From Scilla litardierei (Eukaryota > Streptophyta > Magnoliopsida > Asparagales > Asparagaceae), in NCBI GenBank assembly GCA_030789695.1, contig CM061132.1, positions 154,920,817-154,984,816 of the forward strand: a stretch of DNA of 64,000 nucleotides, written 5' to 3'. Under the pieces are notes generated by a model. It saw only the letters and a program-made list of their open reading frames with translations. It was not told where the DNA came from and ran no database searches. This document shows positions 11,503 to 22,720 of the stretch, piece after piece; the first letter of the stretch is position 1, and the number at the start of each line of letters is the position of its first letter. The position numbers and the translations under genes were made by a program.

Positions 11503-11559
11503 AAAACGTTAATTGGCTTGACATCCCAAAGCAATCCAGAAGCTATGATAGCTAGACCT

Positions 11560-13131
11560 AGCAACATCGGACCGATCAAAGGTTCGTAGGAGAAGCCAAG
11601 AGCGAACAACGTCCTGACAGAGGACGTCGTGGACTCCACAACACCACCACCATGACCAGCAGAGGCTCCGAAGGAGCCTGGGGTGACCCGAAAGGAATTC
11701 ATCCAGTTCACCGAGCAGGTCGATAGGAGCTTAGGCGTATTGGTGACTTTAATACGCCAAAACATGGGGAGCCCATCGCCCTTAAATGAGCCGTTGCCAC
11801 CTCCAAACCCAAACCTGATACCAACCAAGGGCTCGACTTTCTCCCAAGATCTGGGGGACCCAAGGACAGATCAACTGGAGATTAACCTCCACAATTCGAA
11901 CCCCTGGCCCACCAATACAACGGAGCGGGGGTCGATAATTGATCTTTCGTTCTCCAAGGAGAACCCACCCCCTCCAATTACCGGGCAGCAACCCGCAACA
12001 TCCTAGATCATGTAATGTATGGGACTCCCCCAGGTTATAACCCTCTGAACCCCACAGGTGGATTTGTAAGGAGGGAGGAGATCTCGACCTGATCCTCAGG
12101 AGCCAACTACATGCAACCTGGAGAAGGAGGGTCCCTACTGGTCCAATCCGTGATTCGGATGACCCCCCTGAAAGAGAATATCACATATTCTCCTACTTTC
12201 CCCAAGTTTAAGCTCCATGCTCTACCAGCTTATGATGGCAGAGGCGACCCATGGTCACACATTCATAAGTATCTAAATGTCATGCTACTCCACGGGGCCG
12301 ACGAACCGTACCTTTGTAGAGCCTTCCATGCTACACTGTTCAAGAGGGCAGAAAGCTGGTACGAAGGACTACCCCACAGCTGCATCGGCTCGTTCGATGA
12401 ATTGGCAGAAATATTCTGTAAACAATTCGCTGCGGGATGAAGTCCTAAGAAGAAGTCCTCCCACCTCTTCTCGCTCAAACAAAAAGAGAATTAGTCGATC
12501 CGAGCCTTCGTCCAAAGATTTCACGACGAGAGGCTCGATGTATAGGAGACATCAGACATGATCGTTATAACGGCGCTCACCCAGGCGGTCTGAAATAAGC
12601 ACCTGGGGAGGGCCCTTCACCAGTTCCCTCCTAACATCGTCGCAGAAATGGTCAACATAACGGATCGGTTCACTTCCTTCGTGGAGGCGAAAGAACCAGC
12701 CGGAGCTAATGCGAAGAGCACCCCCTCCCGTCGCGGAGACACAAGGCTAGAGAAACCAACATTGGAAACCCCCCATCAGGACTCTCGAGATAAGAAGCCC
12801 AGGGAAAGGAGCCCTCAAAGTAAGGAGGCCCCACCTATGCTAAGCCGATTACTCCTAAGGCAGAAGTCCTCATTACGCCCAACGAAAGGAGCTGATCCAA
12901 GAGACGGCTAAGAAGGGCAAATATGAGAAGATGGATGACCTCAAATTCTGCAAATATCACAACGACTATGGGTACGATATCAACGACTGTTGGACTCTCA
13001 AAAAAGAGATCGATGCCCTAGTCAAGCGAGGACACCCCAAGAACCCGGCTAATGATCCACCTAGCAAGGAGGGTTCCTCAAAGCATAAGGGCAAGATGAC
13101 GGTGGCACTTGTCACCAAGATGATCGACTAG
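11560..13131 (+). pseudogene. gag: Tat-type gypsy gag, broken
   Basis: Pieces of one gag lie in several frames. 11683-12006 is a proline-rich N-terminal part. 12111-12440 holds the conserved capsid block (YDGRGDPWSHI, AESWYEGLP, ELAEIFCKQF). 12648-12911 is a charged linker (VNITDRFTSFVEAKE). 12931-13131 shows the Tat-lineage zinc-binding-like motif (CKYHNDYGYDINDCWTLK and KRGH). Stops and frame changes between pieces show it is dead. No protease or RT follows; the element passes directly into tandem repeats. Assignment to the Tat lineage rests on the C-terminal motif and the primer-binding site. Confidence 0.75.
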
Positions 13132-13371
13132 CAAACTGTCTAAGGTGGAGGCAAATAAAGAGCCGTTAAACAGCAACAGCTCCGGCGAAATTTGAAAAAA
13201 CATGTACGCCTTTTGGTTTTCTTTGTCACTCTTTTCTCAAAAAAGCATGTCTCGTTTATCAAATAAAGTTTCGCTTCCTTAAAGCCTTCGTAAAGTTTAC
13301 AGAAGCTATCCCATCTAAACTCCCCTTGAAAAAGGATCTGATCCTCGGGAAGTTTTGGGAAAACAGAACTT

Positions 13372-14540
13372 ACATTGAGGCGAGTGACACCTAAGCGAGC
13401 GTCAGCCGTAAGTCGAAGGGACCACTCCTTCGCCACTGAACGACTCTCCTAAATGAGATTCATTCGTAAGTCGAAGTGACCACTCCTTCGCCACTGAATG
13501 ACTCTCCTAAACGAGTGTCATCCATAAGTCGAAGGGACCATCCCTTCACCACTGAACGGCTCTCCTAAAATGTCGTAACTCGTAAGTCGAAGGGACCACT
13601 CTTTCGCCACTGAACGACTCTCCTAAAGAGTCGTCAGTTATAAGTCGCAAGGGCCACCCCTTTGCCACTAGAGGACTCTCCTAATCGAGTGTCAGCCGTA
13701 AGCCGAAGGGACCACCCCTTCACCACTGAACGACTCTCCTAAACAAGCGTTAGCCGTAATTCAAAGGTATCATCCCTTCGCCACTGAATGACTCTCCTAA
13801 AATGTCGTCAACCGTAAGTTGAATGTACCACCCGTTTGCCACTGAACGACTCTCCTAAAGCGTCGTCAGTTATAAGTCGCAGGGGCCACCCCTTTGCCAC
13901 TGAATGACTCACATAAAACATCATCAGCTGTAAGTCAAAGAGACCACCCCTTCGCCACTGAACGACTCTCCTAAAGCGTCGCCAGCTATAAGTCGCAGGG
14001 GCCACCCCTTCACCACTGAACGACTCTCCTAATCGATCGTCAGCCGTAAGTCGAAGGAACCACCCATTCGCCATTGAACGACTCTCCTAAACGAGCGTCA
14101 GTCGTAAGTCGAAGGGACCACCCCTTCGCCACTGAACGACTCTCCTAAAACGTTGTCAGCCGTAGGTCGAAGGGATCTCCCCTTCACTACTGAACGACAC
14201 TCCTAAACAAGCATCAGCCGCAAGTCGAAGGGACCACCACTTCACCACTAAACGACTCTCCTAAAATGTCGTCAGCTGTAAGTCGAAGGGACCATTCCTT
14301 CGCCACTAAATGACTCCCCTAATCGAGCGTTGGCCATAAGTCGAAGGGACCACCCCTTTGCCATGGAACAACTCTCCTAAACGAGTGTCAGCCGTAAGTC
14401 AAAGGGACCACCCCTTCGCCACTGAACGACTCCCCTAAACATCATAAGTCGTAAGTCGAAGGGACCACCTCTTCGTCACTGAACGACTCTCGTAAAACAT
14501 CATAAGTCATAAGTCGAAGGGACCACCTCTTCGCCACTCA
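13372..14540. repeat. 58-bp tandem repeat, about 20 copies
   Basis: The unit contains CACTGAACGACTCTCCTAA followed by GTCAGCCGTAAGTCGAAGG and CCACCCCTTCGC. Successive copies start at 13434, 13492 and 13550, giving a 58-bp period. Each unit carries the inverted repeat CGAAGGG-ACCAC-CCCTTCG. Tandem arrays of this kind are a known trait of Tat/Ogre elements. The right end abuts the truncated Athila-type LTR at 14541. Confidence 0.9.
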
Positions 14541-14927
14541 ACGAGAGTTACCGAAATACCTCACAATTCTAACCCACGAGAGTGGTACGAATTGTGACCC
14601 CTAACCATAATGCAACGTGTAGATTCTATTTCAAAGTCGATCCCAGATGGTCCTAGCAGCGAGTCCTAAAGCCCTAGTCTTTTATATTTTATTTCTTTCT
14701 TTCTTTGTGTGGAATCCCCTATTTACGACGTTGAGTGACACAACCTTCGCATCTATCACTATTACGATCCTCCATACTCCACATCCACCAATAAACCCAC
14801 AATTCTAACTCAACCTAGGAGTAGATAGGTAGTATAGCACCGCTTCCCCGTGTTCGATACCCGCTTGCCACTATACCATGCGCATGCGGTAAACGACATC
14901 GTTTCGGAGTTAGTTCCGGCTCGATCA
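14541..14927 (+). repeat. 5' LTR remnant, Athila-like
   Basis: Matches the last 390 bp of the LTR at 17672-19601, from GAGAGTTACCGAAATACCTC to GGCTCGATCA. The upstream 1.5 kb is missing where it joins the 58-bp repeats, suggesting a deletion or recombination at the junction. Confidence 0.8.
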
Positions 14928-15132
14928 AGTTTATGGAGCCGTTGCTGGGGAGGCGTTTTGCCATATTATCTGTTTACCACAGTTAGGTTGATTAGACTGT
15001 GAAAAAAATAAATAAACAAAAGACGAAAAAAGAAGAGAGATATATTTTTCCTGCCACCAGCATTATTATTATCTCTTCTTCTTGTACCACTGATGTCTTT
15101 TCCAGGTCGTTGTTTTTGACTATTCAGGTATA

Positions 15133-16126
15133 ATGGAGCAATCTTGGAATAATTCAGGCGATGATTTTTCAGAGCAGTATGAGATTCCTATGGAAGACTA
15201 CGAATATCATCAACAGGACCTGTACTATCAGATGGAAGGATATAACCACTACCCAGAGTTCTATGCCTACTGCGAGTCTTGTGACATGGAGGGACACATG
15301 CCCTACGAAAGCCGTGTCTGTCTCTTGAGTCCTGACCATCCTCTCAATCTGACACTCAATGCATTTATGGCATCGGTAGAGGAGAGCACGGCTGTCAGCG
15401 CTATGCTGAATGAGTCACATGATCGATGACAGAAAGATAAGGACGAAATCAACGAGTATCTTTCATCTCTTGAGCATGTGGAGGAGATGCCTGAGCACAT
15501 AGAGCCACCTCATCCTTCCACTGACGTCGAGGACCACCCTCCAAAGCTTACTGCTCCCACTCAGGGAGATCTTTTTACCCACTCCATTTCTGAATCATGC
15601 ATATGAAATTTATTCTGATTCAGATCTTTTTGACACGACGTGCCTGTTGCATGACACTTACAATTATGGACCGGAAGTATGCTTGAACGTGTCCTTGCTT
15701 GAAGAACCTGACGAGCATGACGAGGAGTCACCTGATGAGGTGATATATGCATCTGATCAGGATATACCTGAGAATCTAGGAGAGGACACCGAGGAGAGAG
15801 AGGACATGGTACTTGAGAGTAGAGATTTATTTCCAGGGAAGTGTTGCCAACCAGCCTTAATTTTAAATATTTATGTTGATAACCCTCTTTGGGAAACATT
15901 TGTTCAGGGGAACAATCTTTCACAACGGAGTGATGCATTCCGTTCTTCGCAGGATACATGTGGACGCCTACGAAGAATGCTAGGGGAGGCATCGCTGGAG
16001 TTCGTTGGCGTTAGTGGCTATAAGCACTTGACAGAGCCACAGAAAGTGCAGATAGAGCAGCTGCCTGCACCAGCAAAGATATTGGACCTGCCTTTTGCTA
16101 CAGGTGGTACCAATCTAGTAGTGTAG
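15133..16126 (+). pseudogene. Acidic ORF of Athila-like element, broken
   Basis: 15133-15429 opens with an acidic, tyrosine-rich protein (MEQSWNNSGDDFSEQYE), stops at TGA 15427-15429, and continues in frame to about 15606. A frame change then leads into 15620-16126, also acidic (EEPDEHDEESPDEVIY) and ending in TGGTNLVV. I do not recognise a domain; there is no protease, RT or zinc knuckle. It lies directly behind the primer-binding site, where gag would be. It may be a remnant of gag plus spacer or a captured sequence. Rejoining would need one stop and one frame change repaired. Confidence 0.45.
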
Positions 16127-17671
16127 TATGTTATGCTTTAAATAATCACGAATCCTCTCGGCAGCGAGAGGACAGTATAGGATTTTATATGTTTTTTTGT
16201 TTAATAAATCCACCCCATTTGATGGCTTAATTATCTTTTCACCTAACCCATTATCTATTATCCATGCTCACCCTTATATTTTGGCGCTTATTTTGCATCT
16301 CTCCCCAATTTTTATGTGATGTTTAAGCTTGGGGGCGAGAAATTATTTTGTTGGGTGGCCCCCTATCTTGCCGTTGTCCTCTATTTATATCATACACACA
16401 TTGAGGACAATGTGATGTTTAAGCTTGGGGGAGTGCATAGTGCACATACTTTGCTTCATCGTGAAACACACTTCGAAATTTCCATATGAACTATGTTCAC
16501 TTCTATATTTATGTCTCATATGCTTCATTTTCTATGAAATATCGTGGATTTTTTTATGAACTTTGATATCTGTTAGGTTAGAGTTTGATTCCTTGATTAG
16601 TGTATCTTTTTTAATATGTTTTTTCATAGTGGAATCCATAGTTTCACAACCATATTCTCGAAACAGTTAAGCTAAAAATGAATGAATCGAATCTGAAAAT
16701 TATTTGACTCCTACGTGATTTGCTTGATAATTCTACTGCTTCATGGATGTTTAGTGATTCAAAAGAGATAGGATAACCCCACGACAACCAAAGTAGTGAT
16801 GATTAGGATTCCTAAAACCGAGCCATGTCTAAATTCTATGCCTTTTCTTTTTCTTTGGAGAATAGCCAATAAATGATCTTTGATCATGTTTTGCATTCCA
16901 TCGCGTTTACGTGAGTTTGCAAAAATCCCAAAAATGTAAAAATCAAATAAATATCCTGAATAAAAGGCCCTTGGGGTTCTTCATAACCCAATGCCCTAAG
17001 ACCGTCTGGTCTGGGATGTATAGGCCGCTTTTTGTATATACTGAGTTATCTCGTGTATATAAAGAAATAAAAATGCATATGAAATATTCATATAGCCAAA
17101 AATAATATAAAACTACAAAAGTCAAATATCCTTATCTCCATTTCTATATAAAATTAAGACATTGCAAAGTTGATGGGTTCTAGGAGTCTTGAAATGGTCG
17201 TAATGTGGTGATGCCTTACCTTGACTGGATTTGCTAAATTCATTCCATGAAGTATAACAAAATACCACGCATGCTTGAAAATGTTTGATTATGACATATT
17301 ATACTGCTTAGAGACTGCGTTGTGGACATTGGTTTTATTTCTGTGAACTTAGTATATTGCATGATAAACTATGATATGATATTACTCTATTATCATTTTA
17401 TTGCTTATCAAGTTCATTACATTTATTGAAATCCACGTTATTTTAATTTGAGCGAGACTTAAGTATTTGTTGTGTATATGTGTTCTAATTTCAAATTGAC
17501 GTGTGTTCACGAGATCTTGCTTATCTTGGGTTCTTGTATTTTCTGAATTTAAGATTGAACCCCTTGTCTCCACTACATGCCACCGCCTCGCATCTCCATT
17601 GTATCCATCTCCCGTGTTCGCTTCTTACTAGTCTTCCTCGAGGACGAGTTAGAGGTAAGCTTAGGGGATTT
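16127..17671 (+). other. Non-coding 3' part of Athila-like internal region
   Basis: AT-rich, no credible ORF. It contains two TTTAAGCTTGGGGG motifs (16320, 16414), about 95 bp apart and probably duplicated polypurine-type sites. The Athila-style tail CTTCCTCGAGGACGAG ends at about 17650, with the polypurine tract at 17661-17671. Confidence 0.6.
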
Positions 17672-19601
17672 TGATGTGTCATTATACTCCACATTTTATC
17701 TAAATGATTACACGTCAAAATAATTACTCATTTACATATTTCATACGCTTTTACGCTATTATTTGGAATAATATGACTTTCAGAGCATTCATGTCCATTT
17801 CAGGGATTTGGGGCGATATTGGAGCAATTTGGAGTCAATAAGACGATCGGCGACGTGAGAGCACCAATGAGACTCATGATGACATGCTTGAGGTACCAAA
17901 AAAGAATACTGGAGCAAGGAAGTGGCAAGAGAGAAGGTCGCTCGATCGAGATATGATGCGGCGAAGGAATTGAGCGACCCGAAGTGCTGGAAACAGGACA
18001 GCCATGCACTATTTCCAAATCTTCTATCACCTGGGATTTTTCACTATTTTTCTGGTATATATTCCAGATAGTAGACTTCAAGACGGTTCCAACTTCACCA
18101 AGACCTTGCCAATCGAAGTTCGGATGAGCCCTAGGGAATTTTTGCAAACTGATGCTGCAGTGCTGAAACTCTACTGAAATCTGTTTGACACCTACTCGAC
18201 CGAGCAGAGGATCTGCTCGGTCCGAGCGAGGTGAAAATTCTGTATTTTTGGTCTCCTGCTCGACCGAGCAACCTCCTACTCGACCGAGCAACCTTCTACT
18301 CGACCGAGCAGAGTGCTGAAATGCTGTCAAATGCTGCTATTCAACCTCCTACTCGACCGAGTAACCTTCTACTCGACCGAGCAGATATGACTCGGCCCGC
18401 GCAGACAGAGTAACGATTTTGGAGGATTTCAATTCCCTGTCAAGCTCGATCAAGCAGTACATCTGCTTGGACTGAGCGACCGACCGAGCAACAAAGTGCT
18501 CGACCGAGTCGCCTACTCGATCAGCGATGCTGAGGCCATTTTTGGAAGTATTTTCTGAGCGGTTGTTGCGCGATTTAGGGAGTGAAGGCTGGAGCTGGCA
18601 ACGTCCAAGGGTAGCGATTCATTTTGAATTTTTTAAAAAGACTTTTTCGAGAGAAGATTAGGGAGCGAATTTTTTGTTAGGTTTTTAGATCAAACTACTG
18701 AATATTTTTGGATCGAAATTGTTGGATTATTATTTTAGGAGCTCTATTGTTGTTGCGTATTGGGAATTCCAATTCTTCTTTGGATCTATTGCTCTTCTAT
18801 TTTCTTCATCTCTCGCTGTAAGTTTTTGACCTTTATTCTGTTAATTTGCTGAGATGATTTCTTCTCTAAAAATGGTGTTTCTGTTCGTTAATATTGCAAT
18901 GAGTGAGTATATCTTTCTAGGGTTGATGGGTTAGCCCTAAGATCCTAGGGAAAGATGTCGATTTGGATCCCTATGTTGAATTAGGGATTTATGGGAGTAT
19001 TTTGGTCGATCCTACCGAATCCCTAGATAACCAGTACTGAGATCATGCCCACGGTCTGTGGAATTGATGTGCTTAAGGGTTATCTTTGGGATTCGAATAG
19101 GGAAATCGGTGGATCCAACCAAGGCTCATGACCATGCCCGGCTCGTGCCTTGAGGGGATCCATCGACGAACTATATCGCTACGTTGACGGCTACCGCCAT
19201 TGCGTCAACGAGAGCTACCGAAGTACCTCACAATTTTAACCTACGAGAGTGGTACGAATTGTGAGATTAATCCCCTAACCCTAATGCAACGTGAGGATTC
19301 TATTCCAACGTCGATCCCCGACGGTCCTAGCGGCGAGTCCTAAAGCCCTAGTCTTTTATATTTTATTTCTTTCTTTCTTTGGGTGGAATCCCCTATTTGC
19401 GACGTTGAGTGACACAACCTTCGCATCTATCACAATTACGACCCTCCATACTCCACATCCACCAATAAACTCGCAATTCTAACTCAACCTAGGAGTAGAT
19501 AGGTAGTATAGCACCGCTTCCCCGTGTTCGATACCCGCTTGCCATTATACCGTGCGCTTGCGGTAAACGACATCGTTTCAGAGTTAGTTCCGGCTCGATC
19601 A
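17672..19601 (+). repeat. 3' LTR, Athila-like
   Basis: 1930 bp from TGATGTGTCATT to GGCTCGATCA. The 3' 390 bp matches the 5' remnant. It holds a dyad array (18190-18530) followed by an AT-rich stretch and the R/U5-like part with the repeated CCTAATGCAACGTG block. Confidence 0.8.
18190..18530. repeat. CTCG-AC-CGAG dyad array
   Basis: At least nine copies of CTCGACCGAG or variants (CTCGGTCCGAG, CTCGATCA, CTCGACCGAGT). Adjacent copies form longer hairpins; for example CTCGACCGAGCAGA pairs with TCTGCTCGGTCCGAG at 18197-18230 across a 3-nt loop. Confidence 0.8.
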
Positions 19602-19826
19602 ATGGACTACTGGTCCAAAAACTTTGCTTTTCAAGAGTGAGTCCTGCTCTACTCTTATTGCCTCGTTCCACTTTGGCCAAGCTATGCGTTTACGCTATAG
19701 AAAAGTGGGTTGAACGTCATCGTCGTATTCATCGACGTGAATGGCAATAACGAAAGCAAAATCATTGTCGATGACTGTGCTATATCTGTCCAGTACCTCT
19801 CCAGTACGTACTTAATAAAATTATGT

Positions 19827-20855
19827 TTATCCTATTATTTCCTCTGCAGGGCAAATTAGTAGGGGAGAGGTCGCTGGTCTGAGCTCAGCATCCTGTGGTG
19901 GGATCATTTTAATATATCCAGGAATCTTCCTCTTTGGAGGAACTTTATATTCTAAACCTGGTAGGCGTCCTCTTTTCAATTGAGGTACATCCAATTCTGC
20001 TGCCGGTGGATTGCATCCATCTTTGGGGATGTTAATCCTAGCTGGCATGTTGGCAACAGGGACGTGTGAACGAACAATCATAGGGTTGTCCGTGAATTAA
20101 TCCACCAATTGATTTACTTTAGTCTGAATTTGAAGGATCTTCTAGATCTCATCTTCACATAGAAATAGTATGCAGAACATAACGAGATTTGGACTTTTGT
20201 GTCCCATAATATGGTCTCAGAAGCTTCAGGATTCTTTAGACTGCGTACCTATTTTAATGAGACTTTGCTCATCAAATTCACAGTTATCAAGACGTGGTGC
20301 TATGGGGACAAATATTAGCACATCCAAACACTCTCAAATGAGATATGTTTGGTGGTTGACCATAAGCAAGCGGCATCAGTTATAAGATATGGCCACGAGA
20401 GGACCGTATCGTGATAAGCGATGCGGAATGCAGTATGGCGTATCCCTAAACATCCACAGGCAACTGGGTTTTAATAATAGACGTGAAATCTATTGGAGGC
20501 TCTTTATCAGAGACTCTGATAACCCATTTTGAGTATGAACATGCTGCAGGATGTTCAATTTCAATGCCAGTTGCTTGGCAGTAGTCTTAAAAGACATGTG
20601 TAGTGAATTCACCCACATTACCAGCTTTAGAGAAAGCTAGATTGCGGGTGGACAAAAAAAGCACGCATAAGACCATCTAGTAGATGCATCTATCAGTACA
20701 ATGAAGTACTGAAATGGGCCACTTGCGGGGTGAATAAGCCCACAAAGGTCACCATGTTTTCTCTCAATGAAGCCATGCGACTCTAATCCCACTTTCTGGA
20801 GGGAAGGTCTTTCTATTAGTTTTCCCTTTTGACAAATGGGGACAATGAAACTCAA
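19827..20855 (-). pseudogene. copia integrase remnant
   Basis: 20855-20637 shows the end of the integrase zinc finger (CQKGKL) and the first part of the core (HGDLCGLIHPASGPF, VLIDASTRWSY). Further down, in broken frames, there are recognisable stretches (DYCQATGIEIEHP near 20560). 20081-19827 resembles the linker between integrase and RT (MPARINIPKDG, LKRGRLPG). There are many stops and frame changes. RT is absent, so the element was truncated here. Confidence 0.7.
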
Positions 20856-21345
20856 CTTTTTGAAAAATCTTCAGGTTCTCCAAGGGATTCATTTGATGAT
20901 GTGTCCATCATCGCTGATCCAGGATGATCAAGTCTATTGTTCCAAAGTTGAAAACTCTGGTAATGAAAGGCACTTCTGGTGCATAGTCAAGTTGGCTTTA
21001 TATAGGATGAATATCTATAATGATAATATTCACTATTATTATCCATAGTTTCCAAGGTATGTTCGTTTTAAACAAAATATCCTTGAAACTTGGGAGATTC
21101 CTATATGATTAAGGAGAGAAATTTGCATCTTATATTCTCGTTGTATGTGGGAGCAATTTTAATGCTTCATCAGTGCATCGAGGCACTGTCCACAATATAT
21201 CATACTTCATCTATATATTTGAATGACTAGACTTTATAAAATAAAGCTAAATATGCATTCATAGAGTTTTTTTATTTAAAAAGAAAATACAGATGAAGTA
21301 AACTAGTATTTAAAATGCATATATAAAAGCAAACTAAGATAAGAC

Positions 21346-22367
21346 TCAGTCGAGCAAGTCGTCGTGATCGAAGTCTTTTGCGGTCAGCTTGGTTGAAGGA
21401 TGAGATTCAACCAGATTTGTTGCGGGACGAGGCTGCAGGCTCGCCTGATAAAGATCCTGGAGATTACGTGGAGTGCGGCAGTTCTTGGACCAATGTCCAG
21501 CCATGCCACATCTATGGCACTTGTCCACCCAGTTCTTCTTGGGAATAGACAGTTGGCCATTGTTGTTACTTTTCCACGTATTCTTTTTCTTCCCCGGGTT
21601 GTAGTTATTATTCTGTGGAGGTCCTCTAGCCGGTTACATCACAGCTTGACCCTTGTAATTTCTGGCCTTCTTCTTGTTCTTCGTCTTCTGGGAAGAAACA
21701 AGATGGGCTTCAAGGAAAGGAGCAGTCCAAGTAGGGCATATGTTGTGAGTGGTTAGTAACAAGGCTCTGTTCTGCTCTGCCCTTAGGAGGCAGGAGAGTA
21801 AGTCAGAGAATTTCGTGAAATGTCTTTCATTGTACTGTTGCATGAGGATTGCATCCTTTTCATGGAAAGACGTGAAAGCCTTTTCCAACATGCATTGCTC
21901 TGAGACTTCTTCATCACACAGCTTCAGACGTGAGGTGATATTATGGAGTGCTGAGTTATACCAGACACGGACTTGAAATCCTGAAGTCGGAGGTTTTCCC
22001 ACTCATAACTAGCACGGGGCAGTATAACATCAATCTGATGTTTATACCGTGCCTCCAGTGTCCTCCACAACTCAAGTGGATCCTTTACTGTCAGATATTC
22101 ACCTTTTAAGGTCCGATTTTTGTGTATCCTAATGTAGATAATGGCCTTTGCATTATCTATATCAGAGACAGATGACTGCGCCGCTTCAGGGGTCGCGGTT
22201 GAAGTAGCTTGGGCCGCTGCTGGGGCCGCAGGCACAGTAGTAGGAGCCAGATTCGTTCTCATAAGAGCCATTGAGCGCATGTGTAACTTCAGGTCCACCC
22301 GACAGCTAAGATAGTTATTTACTGCCGCATCCAGTACATCAAAAACAACGCTCGCCAATATTGCCAT
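21346..22367 (-). pseudogene. gag: copia gag remnant
   Basis: 22367-21924 gives a gag N-terminal part (LWRTLEARYKHQIDVILPRA). 22002-21634 gives the middle (EVSEQCMLEKAFTSFHEKDAILMQQY, KFSDLLSCLLRAEQN). 21528-21346 gives a CCHC zinc knuckle (CHRCGMAGHWSKNC) and the usual C-terminal stretch (DLYQASLQ). Frame changes separate the pieces. Confidence 0.75.
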
Positions 22368-22720
22368 TTATTTATGCAATTAAATACGCATGAATTAATA
22401 TTAGTGAAAAATAAATTCATGCAAAAATAAATAAATATCAGTCATGTGGGGATCGACCAGATACCCTTAGAAATAAAAATTGTGAAAAAGTGTCCGAATA
22501 CAGTCCATGAAGATGAAATACAAAAGAAATGAAAAATACAAATTGGAAACCCATTTTGGGTCCCAGAAAAATTCAGATTTCATCTATGTCTTCAATTTGG
22601 CTTAGCTCCGATCATTGGCATTTTACATTTATAACCTCGCTACAAAATCTCTCAAAACAGAAAAAGAAAGCGAGGAATATAAAAAGGTGTATCTCAAAAT
22701 GGCCGATCCCAAACCACAAG

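Larger units (their letters stand above)
14541..19601 (+). mobile_element. Athila-like non-autonomous LTR element
   Basis: A 5' LTR remnant (14541-14927) is followed by a primer-binding site at 14934 (TGGAGCCGTTGCTGGGGAG, the Athila-type site with changes), an internal region of 2.7 kb and a 3' LTR (17672-19601). The Athila hallmark TTTAAGCTTGGGGG after GAGGACAATGTGATG occurs at 16412, with a copy at 16318. The polypurine tract TTAGGGGATTT precedes the 3' LTR. There is no RT, integrase or protease; only a decayed acidic ORF. It fits a large retrotransposon derivative moved by enzymes of full-length relatives. The LTR ends are similar by eye over about 390 bp with scattered differences, so the insertion is not recent. 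Confidence 0.8.

Noticed and set aside
13372..14540. CRISPR-like array of regular repeats
   Set aside because: Contiguous 58-bp tandem repeats without unique spacers, in a plant retrotransposon.
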